This document shows, piece after piece, positions 41,333 to 51,548 of a stretch of DNA of 64,000 nucleotides. This stretch comes from Serripes groenlandicus. Taxonomy: Eukaryota; Mollusca; Bivalvia; Cardiida; Cardiidae. The stretch lies in assembly GCA_031761405.1 (NCBI GenBank), contig JASEVX010000007.1, forward strand, positions 33,645,677-33,709,676, read 5' to 3'. The number at the start of each line of letters is the position of its first letter. Position 1 is the first letter of the stretch. Position numbers and translations under genes: made by a program. Below the pieces are notes generated by a model that was not told the origin of the DNA, did not search any database, and was given only the letters and a program-made list of their open reading frames with translations.

Positions 41333-41693
41333 TTATCTTTAAACTCTGTCTGAAATTCTCTGTAACCACTTAGATTATAAATTGTGTTGAAATTTCACAG
41401 GTAGCATTCTTTCAATGACTTCTCCTTAATTCCTGGGTTTCAATGATTAGTAAAAGATAAAACAGTAATCATCTTCGATCTCCTCTGCAACTTAATAATT
41501 AAGATGATTTTCAATTCATTTTGTAATCCTTCAGTGACTTTTTAACAGATACCTTCAAGCCAATAATTCTTATTGATGGAAAAAAAACATGGCCTTATAT
41601 GGATGTAGGGATTTTAATTCTTTTTGATGAACCGATAGTTCCTAGGGTGACTCTCTATCAGATTTCTGGGCGGGGCTGTTTTACCGTTTTTGT
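41333..41693. other. unrecognised, with a worn repeat core
   Basis: ACAGATACCTTCAAGCCAA and AAAAACATGGCC near 41550-41600 recall the 32981 repeat. Otherwise nothing. Confidence 0.4.
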
Positions 41694-41951
41694 TTAACCC
41701 TTTCCCACATACAACAAATCTGCAGCAGACGACTTTGAAAAATTACCCAATATTTTCGGACACTCCCTTTAAAATGAAAGTACAATAATTGAATAGAGTT
41801 GAAAACATGGTGACAAAATGAGTAATTGCTAAAAAAAACCAATTTCTACTTTTGCCACCATGTTTTCAACTTTTTTCAGTAATTATACCTACAATTCTAG
41901 AGATTTTCCATATTTTTGAGTAGACATTTTCAAAGTCGTCTGCTGAAATAC
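41694..41951. mobile_element. chimeric M1: two same-type arms facing each other
   Basis: The left arm is ACAACAAATCTGCAGCAGAC. The right arm is TTTTCAAAGTCGTCTGCTG, the inverse of the same arm rather than the usual GAGGCGTC arm. Both flank one central hairpin, so the copy is a near-complete inverted repeat. Confidence 0.7.
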
Positions 41952-42160
41952 CCCTTTCCCAATTGCAAACTCTTTCTGATGCCTATGAAGCAGACGACCC
42001 TGGAAATTCTTGTTCATAATGAGCAATTTCTCCTTTTGCCACAATGATAATCAATTCAATTCAATAATTATACTTTTATTTGTGTAGATTTCCTATTCTT
42101 TTGCCTTGATGGCTGCAAATTTGTTACTGCAGATATGTTGTTTGGTGGAAAGGGATATTA
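41952..42160 (+). mobile_element. M1 MITE abutting the chimeric copy
   Basis: CCCCTTTCCCAATTGCAAAC, TATGAAGCAGACGACC, TTTTGCCACAATGATAATC, TACTGCAGATATGTTG and GGTGGAAAGGGATA. Confidence 0.75.
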
Positions 42161-42392
42161 TTAACCCTTTCCTAAATACAACAAATCTGCAGCAGAAGAC
42201 TTTGAAAATATCTGGGCAAATAAAAAAGGAAAATCATTTTAAATGACAGTTACATAATTAAAGAATTGATTTGAAAATATTGTCGCAAAAGAGAATTTAT
42301 TGCCCTTGGGAAATTTCTTCTTTTGCCAACATGTTTTCAAAAGTCATTTACTGAAGATGTGTCAAAATGCTTCTGTATGTGGGAAAGGGTAA
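42161..42392 (-). mobile_element. M1 MITE, older subfamily
   Basis: TTAACCCTTTCCTAAATACA to GTGGGAAAGGGTAA. Hairpin disrupted by TTGCCCTTGGG. Confidence 0.85.
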
Positions 42393-42582
42393 AAAGGATT
42401 CACGGCCCTTCATTGTCAAATAGTGATTATCAAAATGTTTGGCCTACATTTGTGATTTTTCTGTCATTTCTTATCCTTTGTTTGGTCAACATAGGATTTT
42501 CACTGTGGTGACGCTATTAATATCATAAGCTGTTAAATTTAAGAAATACTTTCAATTTGCTACAAAACTCTATGTTATTGGT

Positions 42583-42820
42583 ACTCCTTCCCACATACAA
42601 CAATTTGCAGTTGACTATTAAACTTTCAAACATATTGACAAAAATAGAAAATTATCTCTTTAATTAATAGTTTAATTATTGAATAAAGTTGAAAACATTG
42701 TGGCTAAAGGAGAAATTGCTCATCATGAGCAATTTCTTCTTTTAAAGTCACAATGTTTTCAAAAGTCGTCTGCTGCAGTCTAAGGTGTCAGAAAGCGTTT
42801 ATATGTGAAAAAGTAAATTA
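42583..42820 (-). mobile_element. M1 MITE, older subfamily
   Basis: CTCCTTCCCACATACAACAA start, intact hairpin AAATTGCTCATCATGAGCAA, GTCGTCTGCTGCAG, worn right end. Confidence 0.82.
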
Positions 42821-42894
42821 ATTGATCTTGTTGAGACAACTTTAAATATTTACCCATAACAAAGGGTTTAACTTTAGAATAGTAGGGGGATTTA

Positions 42895-43082
42895 CAGCAA
42901 ATCTGCAGCAGACTACTTTGAAAACATCTTTTGTCAATCAGACTATAACTGAAAGTATAATTAATGAATAGAATTGAAAATAATGTGGCAAAAGGAGAAA
43001 CTGTGAGCCATTTCTCTTTTGGCCTTGACGTTTTCAAAAGTCCTCTGCTTATCAAATGCCTCTACAAGTTGGAAAGGGTTAA
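42895..43082 (-). mobile_element. M1 MITE, left end lost
   Basis: AATCTGCAGCAGACTACTTTG, hairpin reduced to GAAACTGTGAGCC, right end GTTGGAAAGGGTTAA. Confidence 0.78.
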
Positions 43083-43089
43083 ATATCTG

Positions 43090-43288
43090 TTAACCCTTTC
43101 CCTCATATAGCCGATTTCTGCAGCCGACGGCTTTTTGAAAACATGGTGACAAAAGAAGAAATAGCGCAATTTCTCCTTTTGTCACCATGTTTTCAACACT
43201 ATTCAATGTTTATAAGGATTTTCAATATTTTTCTTAGATGTTATCAAAGTTGTCTGCTGCAGATTTGTTGTATGAGGGAAAGGGTTAA
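43090..43288 (+). mobile_element. M1 MITE, compact copy
   Basis: TTAACCCTTTCCCTCATATA to ATGAGGGAAAGGGTTAA, 199 bp. Hairpin shortened to GAAATAGCGCAATTTC. GACAAAAG/CTTTTGTC flanks still pair. Confidence 0.92.
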
Positions 43289-43452
43289 ATCAATGTTATC
43301 CATATCACCAAGTTTAACTGTTGACCAATAGACAAACATTGCTATTGGAGATTTGGAATAACCGGATATAATCAAGGGAGTGGGGGTAGATCTATATCCT
43401 TTATTGTCAGGGTAAATTGAACTGGCACACAATGAATACCTAACAAGGTCAG

Positions 43453-44002
43453 TTAACCCTTTCCCACATACAATAAATCTGCAGCAGACGACTTTGAAAG
43501 CATCTAGACAAAAGCACACAAATTCCCTTCAAATGATTGATTGATTGATTGGGGTTTAACGCCGTTTTTAACAATTTCTCAGTTATATCACGGCGGCCAG
43601 TTCACCTACTCATGTATTTCCTGGTTTTCGCACACCAGTACTCCACACAACAATCTTCCCAAGCAACTGGCTGCTTTTCCACATAGACTTAGCCCATTGG
43701 TGGAAGACGCGAATGACGCATGTCGCATTGACTTTTGTCAATCGTCTGAAAGAAAGTTGGCCGAGCCGGGATTAGAACTCACAACCCCTGGATTGACAGC
43801 CCACGTCGCTACAGACTGAGCTACCGGGGCTCGGCCCCTTTAAATGAAAGAACAATAATTGAAAAGTAGAAAACATGATGACATGAATTTGATGGAGAAA
43901 TTGCTCGTTTTGAGAAATTTCTTCTTTTTTTGCCATGCATGTATTCAAAAAGCTGTCTGCTGCAGAGGCATCAGAAAACGTCTACATAAGGGAATGGGTT
44001 AA
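43453..44002 (-). mobile_element. M1 MITE interrupted by a full-length SINE
   Basis: Outer pieces 43453-43536 (TTAACCCTTTCCCACATACA..) and 43836-44002 (GAAAGAACAATAATTG.. to GGGAATGGGTTAA). Confidence 0.9.
43537..43835 (-). mobile_element. full-length tRNA-headed SINE with target duplication
   Basis: Minus strand: CCGGTAGCTCAGTCTGTAG (A box), GGTTGTGAGTTCTAATCCC (B box), central GATTGACAAAAGTCAATGCG, 3' GTGATATAACTGAGAAATTG and GGCGTTAAACCCCAATCAAT tail. Target repeat CCCTTCAAATGA / CCCTTTAAATGA at 43525-43536 and 43836-43847. Best reference copy of this subfamily. Confidence 0.93.
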
Positions 44003-44454
44003 CTGTTATATAGTTCTGTAAACTGACCTCAATCATGCGACTGTTCAATTTACACTGACAATACCTGGACTTTTTAAATAAAAGTCCTTTTTCCTTTATA
44101 TTTTCAAATATTATATGTCTGATGGTAAAATTTAAAAACATTACACTGTATTTGAATAGGTTATATAACGTCCTTTTCTTGATTTTTTGAAAAAATAATT
44201 TACTGAAAGTTGGCAGTTTCTTCTTTTCTCATGATGTTTTCATTTTTGGTATCTATATTTTCATTTGTTCCCATTTTTGCTTCTTTTCATTTAATTCTAT
44301 CAATCTTGAAGGTTTCTTTGCAATTAATGTGGAATATAAGATAATTAGGTATTTTTCTGTCACATTATACAATTATAACTTAATGGTTTCCAAGTTCTTA
44401 TTCATCGGGTGGATAAATATTTGTTTAAAAAATTATATTTTAGATATATTTCAC
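44003..44454. other. no feature recognised
   Basis: AT-rich; no frame or repeat ends. Confidence 0.5.
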
Positions 44455-44577
44455 TTTAACCCTTTCCCTCCAGACACAATATTATTGATGCATCTGCAGC
44501 AGACAACTTTTGAAAACGCTGTGACAAATGGAGAATTTGCTTATTTGCAGATAATGTTGTATGTTGGAAAGGATAAA
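44455..44577 (+). mobile_element. M1 MITE, internal deletion
   Basis: TTAACCCTTTCCCTCCAGAC, CTGCAGCAGACAAC, GTGACAAATGGAG, then directly to GCAGATAATGTTGTATG and GTTGGAAAGG. Confidence 0.75.
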
Positions 44578-44620
44578 CACATTTCAGTGTTTTTAAAAGA
44601 GATCTGTATGAGGGAAAGAG

Positions 44621-44853
44621 TTAACCCTTTCCCTCATATAGATGCTTTTTGACGTCTCTGCAGCAGACAGCTTTTTGAAAACATAGTGACAAAAGAAGAA
44701 ATTGCTCAAAACGAACAATTTCTCCTTTTGCCACAATGTTTTCCACTTTTAGTCATAGGTTATCCATTCAATTATAGAGATTTTTTATTTTTGACAATTT
44801 ATGGCCAAAGTCGTCTTCTGCAGAATTGTCATATGAGGGAAAGAAAGGGTTAA
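44621..44853 (+). mobile_element. M1 MITE, young; shares its TTAA with a preceding M1 end
   Basis: TTAACCCTTTCCCTCATATA to AGAAAGGGTTAA (4-bp duplication GAAA in the end). The 18 bases before it, CTGTATGAGGGAAAGAG, are the right end of another M1 using the same TTAA. Confidence 0.93.
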
Positions 44854-44926
44854 ACCTTTCGTACATACAACAAATCTACAGCAGACAACTTTGAACATAA
44901 TTAAAAAAATATGAAAAATCTATGAA
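44850..44926 (-). mobile_element. M1 left fragment, split by the GCAAGCTT element
   Basis: TTAAACCTTTCGTACATACA, TCTACAGCAGACAACTTTG, GAAAAATCTATGAA, then the 44927 element. Continues at 47459. Confidence 0.75.
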
Positions 44927-44934
44927 CCCAAACC

Positions 44935-45135
44935 AAAATGAATGCTTACAGCAAGCTTGCGGCAAGCTTGCAGCAAGCCTGCGACAAGCTTCTGCAGGCT
45001 TTTTAAGATGTCTGCAAGGTTGCTGCAAGCTTGCGCAAGCATGCAAGCATTTTCAAGTCAAATTCTGCAAGCTTGTGATGGATTTGCAAGCTTGCGCAAG
45101 CTTTACTAGTCGCAAGCATGTGCAAGCTTTTTGTT
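44935..45135. repeat. left GCAAGCTT arm
   Basis: About ten AAGCTT or near-AAGCTT sites spaced 10-25 bp (CTTGCGGCAAGCTTGCAGC and variants). Confidence 0.9.
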
Positions 45136-46622
45136 TTTCTTGGACTTAGAAAATTTCACTTACATGTCTGGACAGAAAAGAGAGGAAATATTCTAAGTCC
45201 ACAATATGAAAAAGGTTAATAAAAATCATTGCTTGATGATCTCTATTTCCCCCCCTACCATATTGGTATTCAAATTAAATTGTATAAAACAGAGAATCTA
45301 ACTGCTTGTATATTTTAATTCTAAAAAAATAATCTAAATATGGGTAATGTACATAAAAATACATTAAACAATATCTACATACACATATATACAAACAATG
45401 CATAATGATAAGATCTATGAATTTGACCCTCTTAATTATTACTAAATAAGTTTAATCACTCTCTACAAGATTTGGCCTTAGTAACTAAGTGAAACACATA
45501 CTTTAATTCTCAACTGTTTCATCTGTAAAGGTTATAAATAATCATATCTAAAGATCGATACTGCTGTATAGTCACATTTTGCACATAAACAAAACATACA
45601 TATTCTGAAAGCTTAAAATTTCAACTTAAGTTAGCAATACATTGAAAAACTGGAATTTCTTTGTATTTTGAATAATGACACAGGTATTGTGATTTCTGAA
45701 TTTTATTAATTTTGTTCCAAAAATTGATAGACTAACATTATTCATAAGGATGAAATATTATCAGAAAGTGTAGCGTATTAAAATCTATTGCAACACTTCC
45801 AGAAAATATCTGTTATTTTCATATCTTCTTTAGAACTGTTTTTGAATTTTACTTGCTACAAATTAGGACGGGTGAAATATTTTAGTGGGTCACGCTTACG
45901 AACGTGTGTTTATAACGGTACCATTTCAATCGGATGAGAAAATGCTATTTTTAGAATTTGAAATTGGCGACTCCGTGAACTTGTCCGTGCGGTGATAGCA
46001 TCATAACTACGAGGTATGTTTTTTCCCGATGAATATTGTATTCAACCTTATAATCTGAGCTTTATTTTAATATATAAATTTTTGAAATCTGCCTGAAATT
46101 GACTTACAAATAGCAATTCTAGTCCGAGACACGTGCTAGGCGAATTTCGCCATTTTGGGTACGGCCATCTTGTTTGTTTTTGTCACACAGTGACGAGTCG
46201 GTTTTAAAGTCCGATTAACTCAATAAATACCTCAAAATAATATGTGTTAAAACAATAATATATTACTATTGCAATAAATATTATCTTTCTAATGAAATTT
46301 ATACTTGATCAATCTTCAAAAGATATATTTTCACGATCGTCATTCTGGGGGAAATCCGAGAGCGTAATATTTAAATATTGATTGTAGTTTTTGGTTTATA
46401 ATTCTAATAGATCTGATTATCTGTTGAAAAATACCTTTCAAATATAATCTGACGTTATTCTGTTCTTAATATTCAATATTTTCACCTTTAAACCCGTTTT
46501 TCGAAACCGGAATTTCAAAGCTTGCTCTGACATTTAGCATAGTACTCGGACATATCCATTTTCGGATAGTGCAGGATAAAATCAAATTTTTCACAGTACG
46601 ACTTATTTGAGGTTTTTTTCAG

Positions 46623-46832
46623 TTAACCCTTCCCCACACAAAACAAATTTGCAGCAGAATTTTGCAAATGTCAATGCAAAAATATTGAAATCTATGAAAA
46701 ATGAAATGTTATTATTTAAATTTTAATAGAGTTGAAAACACTTAGCCTTGAAAACATTGTGGAAAAAAGAGAAATGGCTCATTCTTTTGTCACAAAGTTT
46801 TCAAAAGTTGTCAGCAAATGGGAAAGGGGTGA
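46623..46832 (-). mobile_element. M1 MITE inside the 2.5-kb element
   Basis: TTAACCCTTCCCCACACAAA, TTTGCAGCAGAATTTTGC, GAAAACATTGTGG..GAAATGGCTCATTC, GTTGTCAGCAAATGGGAAAGG. Confidence 0.8.
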
Positions 46833-46887
46833 AATTAGTCTTGATTAATAGCAAATTTTAAAACTGTTTTTTTACTTTTAATTCCAG

Positions 46888-46962
46888 ATGCGGTTATGTA
46901 CATTACTGTTGGCATGCACATGCATAATGGATCAAGCAAGAAATCCTGAGCCGGGGCAATGA
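46888..46962 (+). CDS. 24-codon frame behind a splice acceptor
   Basis: TTTTTACTTTTAATTCCAG precedes ATG at 46888. The frame reads MRLCTLLLACTCIMDQ then ARNPEPGQ and stops; its first half is hydrophobic and signal-peptide-like. A matching donor, ACTACGAG/GTATGT, ends at 46013 after a CpG-bearing stretch. The two could be exons captured by the element. Too short to be sure. Confidence 0.25.
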   Translation: MRLCTLLLACTCIMDQARNPEPGQ

Positions 46963-47127
46963 AAGAGGCACAAGACGTTTAGAAACAAAACATGCTACAA
47001 TTTGTTATTAAAAACCATTTATGAAATTAAATAATTATCTTTGTAAATTAAACATTTATTATTTGTTATTATTGTCACTATTTCACACATGCTGAGCTAA
47101 ATTTCAGGCAAGATCTCTCCAGAGTTT

Positions 47128-47450
47128 CAAGAATGCAAGCTTGCAGCAAGCTTGCGAAAGCTTTCCGCAAGCTTGCAGCAAGCTTGCGCAAGCTTTCCAG
47201 TTTAATGAATCACAAGCTTGCGAAAGCTTTCCGCAAGCTTGCAGCAAGCTTGCGCAAGCTTGCAAGTTCAATTAACCGCAAGCTTGCGCAAGCTTGCAAG
47301 CCTAATAAACCGCAAGCTTGCACAAGCTTTTTTTATCAGTTGTAAGCTTGCGCAAGCTTGCCGCAAGGTTCCAATTCTGAGCTTGCGGCAAGCTTTTCCT
47401 GCAAGCTTGTCGCAAGCTTGCTGCAAGCCTTAATAAAAGCTTGCAGTTTT
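47128..47450. repeat. right GCAAGCTT arm
   Basis: At least fifteen AAGCTT sites. Larger units repeat, e.g. GCTTTCCGCAAGCTTGCAGC at 47158 and 47226. Translation gives spurious KLAASLRKLA-type peptides in several frames. Confidence 0.9.
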
Positions 47451-47458
47451 GGTTTGGG

Positions 47459-47575
47459 AATATTGGAAAGGGTTGAAAACATTGGGGCAAAAGAAGCAAT
47501 TTCTCCTTTTACCAATATTTTTTCGAAAGTTGTCTGTTGCAGATGTGTACGTGGGACTGTATGTGGGGCTGTAAC
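47459..47575 (-). mobile_element. M1 right fragment, split by the 2.5-kb element
   Basis: AGGGTTGAAAACATTGGGGC, AGCAATTTCTCCTTTTACC, GAAAGTTGTCTGTTGCAG. The end is worn. Confidence 0.65.
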
Positions 47576-47729
47576 AATCGGGCAGTGCACTGACTACCCT
47601 TCATAGCTCTCATGATAAACTCTAAGCATGTAAAGATAAAATATGAATCATGAACATGAAATACACATTCTCCTTGGTATTTACTGTGCCTATATATGGT
47701 GCAATCATGGCTGACTTCTAGCACTCGTA

Positions 47730-48235
47730 GTTAATCCAGGAAACATAAACATTGCATTTATTTTGAGTGTCCACAAGAAAGGGTTGATTTAAGTAATAAG
47801 AGATATATACATGTATATATATATTGTAGTGCAAATAAATTATTTTGATTGTCCACAACAAACAGTTTAATTGCGTTTTAAGAGATATATTGTAGCGCAA
47901 GTCAATTATTTTGAGTACTCACAACAAAGGTTTTAATTGAGTAATAACCCTTTGCTGTGGGTACTTAAAATAATTGACACTCACTACAATATATCTCTTT
48001 TTACTCAATTAAACAATAAGTTGTGCGTACTCAAAAATTATCATCTTGCGCTTCATTATGTCGCTCTTATTATGCAATTAAACCCTTAATTTTGAGTACC
48101 CACAACAAAGGTTTAAATTGACTATTAAGAGAGATATCTAAACAAAGAGTTTAATTGCATAATAAGAGAGATATTGAAGTATGAGCTAATCATTTTGAGT
48201 GTGCACAATAAAAGGTTTGATTAATTAAGTAATAA
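47730..48235. repeat. minisatellite, first block (~60-66 bp units)
   Basis: TTTTGAGTACCCACAACAAAGG and TTTAATTG..AATAAGAGAGATATTG recur in both orientations (47890-47960 inverted to 47945-48030), so this block is partly foldback. Confidence 0.75.
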
Positions 48236-48246
48236 AGCTTCATTCT

Positions 48247-48937
48247 CACTGTCCTGGTTCTGGTGAAAAATATCCGGTATACTGTGATGATCCGGAACAT
48301 TTTTACATTCCCGGAGTGGCCCCCGATTTAAAAGCCAGATGTCCCCTTTTGATCCAGAATTACCCTGGTTCGTTCCTGGTTTTGGTGCTGTTTATTTACG
48401 AAGTTGCATATTTCCCGGTCCATCAGAGTATAACCTGTTTGACCCAGGTAACGTGTCCCGTTGGCTTACGGTCCAACCTGGTAAAGCCCCGGTCATGCCC
48501 CGTGAAGCCCATTAGTGGCACCCCTGTTAGTAACCAGATAGTTTATGAACCGAAGCAAGCTCAGATTACCATATACTATGACGGTAGAGACCCTGCCCTG
48601 CGCCGACATATATCAGCATTGTGTTGGACATGTCCGGATTTTGCTCGCCAAATGGCATTATTGCCGAGCGCGAGGGTAAACAACGTCATAAATCATCATC
48701 ATCATACCCGGATCACACTGGTTCAGGGTATTTCTCCCTTGATATCCCGGTTGTATTAAACATTTTCAAACATCCGGGACGGTCTGCAGGATCAAGCTAG
48801 AACAACAAGGGTTCATAACGGATCATCCCAAACCTCTTCAGTGCCACAGCTGTTGTCTTCTCAGACAAGGTTTCTCCTATCTGGGATGTACTGGGGTTCC
48901 AATCCGGGATGTACCCGGGCACCAATCCGGGACAGTG
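48247..48937. mobile_element. 691-bp TIR element (CACTGTCC ends)
   Basis: CACTGTCCTGGTTCTGGTG at the left is nearly the inverse of CACCAATCCGGGACAGTG at the right. GC-richer than its surroundings, with CCAATCCGGGATGTAC repeated at 48899-48930. CACTG termini recall CACTA-type elements, but no matching 3-bp duplication is evident. The 147-codon frame at 48316 matches no known protein. Confidence 0.6.
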
Positions 48938-49720
48938 ATATTTTGAGTACCCACAACAAAGGGTTAAATTGAATAATAAGAGAGATTGCAGTGTGAGTCA
49001 ATTATTTTGAGTATGCACAACTAAGGGTTTTGTTGACTTGTAAGAGAGGTATTGTAGTGTGAGTTAATCATTTTGAGTACCCACAACAAAGATTTTATTG
49101 ATTTATAAGGGAGATATTGTAGTGTGAGTTAATCATTTTGAGTACCAACAACTAAAGGTTTAATTGACTTATAAGGAAGGTATTGCAGTGTGAGTTAATT
49201 ATTTTGAGTACCAACAACTAAAGGTTTAATTGACTTATAAAGAAGGTATTGCAGTGTGAGTTAATCATTTTGAGTACCAACAACTAAAGGTTTAATTGAC
49301 TTATAAGGAGGGTATTGCAGTGTGAGTTAATCATTTTGAGTATGCACAACTAAGGGTTTAATTGACTTATAAGGAGGGTATTGCAGTGTGAGTTAATCAT
49401 TTTGAGTATGCACAACTAAGGGTTTAATTGACTTATAAGGAGGGTATTGCAGCGTGAGTTAATAATTTTGAGTACCCACAACTAAGGGTTTAATTGACTT
49501 ATAAAGAAGGTATTGCAGTGTGAGTTAATAATTTTGAGTACCCACAACTAAAGGTTTAATTGACTTATAAGGAAGGTATTGCAGTGTGAGTTAATTTTTT
49601 TGAGTTTGCACAACTAAGTGTTTAATTGACTTATAAGAGAGATATTGTAGCGTGAGTTAATAATCTTGAGTACCCATAACAAAGGGTTTATTTGAGTAAT
49701 AAGAGACATATTGTAGCATT
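48938..49720. repeat. minisatellite, second block (66-bp units)
   Basis: About twelve units of TTTTGAGTACC.ACAACTAAGG, GTTTAATTGACTTATAAGGA and GGTATTGCAGTGTGAGTTAA in one orientation. Central units are nearly identical. Confidence 0.93.
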
Positions 49721-49797
49721 AACATTGTATTAATTTTCCATTTTCTAACTTAATGCAAATGATCCAATGGAAATGAAACACAATATAAACATTATTT

Positions 49798-49913
49798 TTG
49801 GGGATGAAGTAGAAAACTTTGTGAGCAATTTCTCCTTTTCCTACATTGTTTTGCCTAATGGTCTCCTAAATTGGAGTTGTTAATAATGTGTTTTTATCCA
49901 GGAAAGAATTAAA
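49798..49913 (+). mobile_element. M1 remnant
   Basis: GAAAACTTTGTGAGCAATTT, CTCCTTTTCCTACATTG, GGAGTTGTTAATAATG and CAGGAAAGAATTAA. Confidence 0.5.
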
Positions 49914-49934
49914 CCTCTATAAAAAAAAAAACCT

Positions 49935-50848
49935 TTGTAGGAGAGCTACATTTCATTACCTCTATAGAGTGACACCTTTCTAGGAGAGCTACATTTCATA
50001 AACCTCTATAGAGTGACACTTTTCTAGAAGAGCTTCATTCCATTAACCTCTATAGAGTGACACTTTTCTAGGAGAGCTACAGTCCATTAACCTCTATAGA
50101 GTGACACTTTTCTATGAGAGCTACAGTCCATTAACCTCTATAGAGTGACACTTTTCTAGGAGAGCTACAGTCCATTAACCTCTATAGAGTGACACTTTTC
50201 TAGGAGAGCTGGTCAATTAACCTCTATAGTGTGACACTTTTCTAGGAGAGCTACAGTCCATTAACCTCTATAGAGTGACACCTTTCTAGGAGAGCTAGTC
50301 AATTAACCTGTATAGAGTGACACTTTTCTGGGAGAGCTACACTCCATTTACCTCTAATGACTGACTCTTTTAGGAGTCTAAGCTACACTCCATAAGCCTC
50401 TATAGAGTGACACCTTTTTAGGAGAGCTACAGTCCATTAACCTCTATGAACTCACACTTTTCTAGGAGAGGTCCATTTAATTAACCTCTATAGACTGACA
50501 CTTTTCTAGGAGTCTAAGCTACACTCCATACACCTCTATAGAGTGACACCTTTTTAGGAGAGCTACAGTCCATTAACCTCTATGAACTCACACATTTCTA
50601 GGAGAGGTCCATTTCATTAACCTCTATAAAGTGACACTTTTCTAGAAGAGCTACATTGAATTAACTTCTAGAGTGACACATTTCTAGAAAAGCTACAGTC
50701 CATTAACCTCTATAGAGTGACACTTTTCTAGGAGAGGTCCATTTCATTAACCTCTATGAAGTGACACTTTTCTAGAAGAGCTACATTGAATTAACCTCTA
50801 TAGAGTGACACCTTTCTAGGAGAGCTACATTTCACTGTACCCCCTAGA
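49935..50848. repeat. minisatellite (~45-bp units)
   Basis: About twenty units of TTAACCTCTATAGAGTGACA and CTTTTCTAGGAGAGCTACAG. CTCTATAGAG in each unit is a palindrome. A higher-order repeat appears near 50370-50640. Confidence 0.93.
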
Positions 50849-50883
50849 TGGTGCTCTGTAATGGTTTCACTTTACTTTCGCCC

Positions 50884-51150
50884 AGCCCTTGAAGCTCACT
50901 CGGTAGCAACACAGGCTGTCAATCCAGGGGTTGTGAGTCAACATTCTATCCAACGTTTGACAAAGTCAATGAAACAAGCCTCATATTTCTTCAGCCAATT
51001 GGCTTACAGTCTATGTGAAGAGCATCCTGTTGCTTGGAAAGACTATAGAGTGGAGTACTGATGTAAGAAAGTCAGGAAACACATGGGTAGTAGGAATGCC
51101 GTGATATGACTGAGAAATTGTTAAAAACTGCATTAAACCTCAATTAATCA
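50884..51150 (+). mobile_element. SINE, diverged, nearly full length
   Basis: CCCTTGAAGCTCACTCGGTAG, GGCTGTCAATCCAGGGGTTG, CAGTCTATGTGAAGAGCATC, GTGATATGACTGAGAAATTG, TAAACCTCAATTAATC. Head boxes are mutated. Confidence 0.82.
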
Positions 51151-51192
51151 AGCACTGTACTTCCCCTTTTCAAGATGTTACCCCTTTTGCAT

Positions 51193-51421
51193 TTAACCGT
51201 TTCCCATTGTAGACACATTCTGACGCCTCTGCAGCAGACTACTATTGAAAACCATTGTGACAAAAGGAGAAATTGCTCAAAACAAGCAATTTCTTCATTT
51301 GTCACAATGTTTTCAATATTTTTTAGTAACTATACCTTCATTTATAGACCTGTTCCTTGTTTTTATTTTGATGTTTTCAAAGTGGTCTGCTTCAGATTTG
51401 TTGTATGTGAGAAAGGGTTAA
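51193..51421 (+). mobile_element. M1 MITE, full length
   Basis: TTAACCGTTTCCCATTGTAG to GTGAGAAAGGGTTAA. Hairpin AAATTGCTCAAAACAAGC. Confidence 0.9.
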
Positions 51422-51548
51422 GCTTGCCAGGAGAGCTTATAATGAAACACTGTCATTGGCGTCGGCTGCGTGTGCGTGGGCAGCAATATCAAGATGTGAT
51501 AGTTTTGATTTACAATCCAGCTTCCTGTCCTTTCTGTGACAGATCTTG

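Larger units (their letters stand above)
44927..47458. mobile_element. 2.5-kb TIR element with GCAAGCTT-repeat arms
   Basis: The outermost CCCAAACCAAAA at the left is the inverse of TTTTGGTTTGGG at the right. Inside these lie arms of about 200 and 325 bp made of tandem, self-complementary GCAAGCTTGC variants. The bases flanking the ends, AATCTATGAA and AATATTGGAA, agree at 7 of 10 positions and may be an aged target duplication; long TIRs and 9-10-bp duplications would suit a Mutator-like element. There is no transposase frame. The centre carries splice-like signals and an M1 copy. Confidence 0.7.

Noticed and set aside
44922..47606. Frames rich in KLAQAC / ASLRKLA repeats on both strands
   Set aside because: Direct translation of the GCAAGCTTGC tandem array. 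The same peptides arise in several frames and both strands, so they reflect DNA repetition, not a protein.
48316..48759. 147-codon plus-strand frame
   Set aside because: Lies wholly inside the CACTGTCC-ended element, repeats CCGG-type phrases and shows no domain.
48938..50848. CRISPR-like array
   Set aside because: Units are continuous tandem repeats without unique spacers, in animal DNA.
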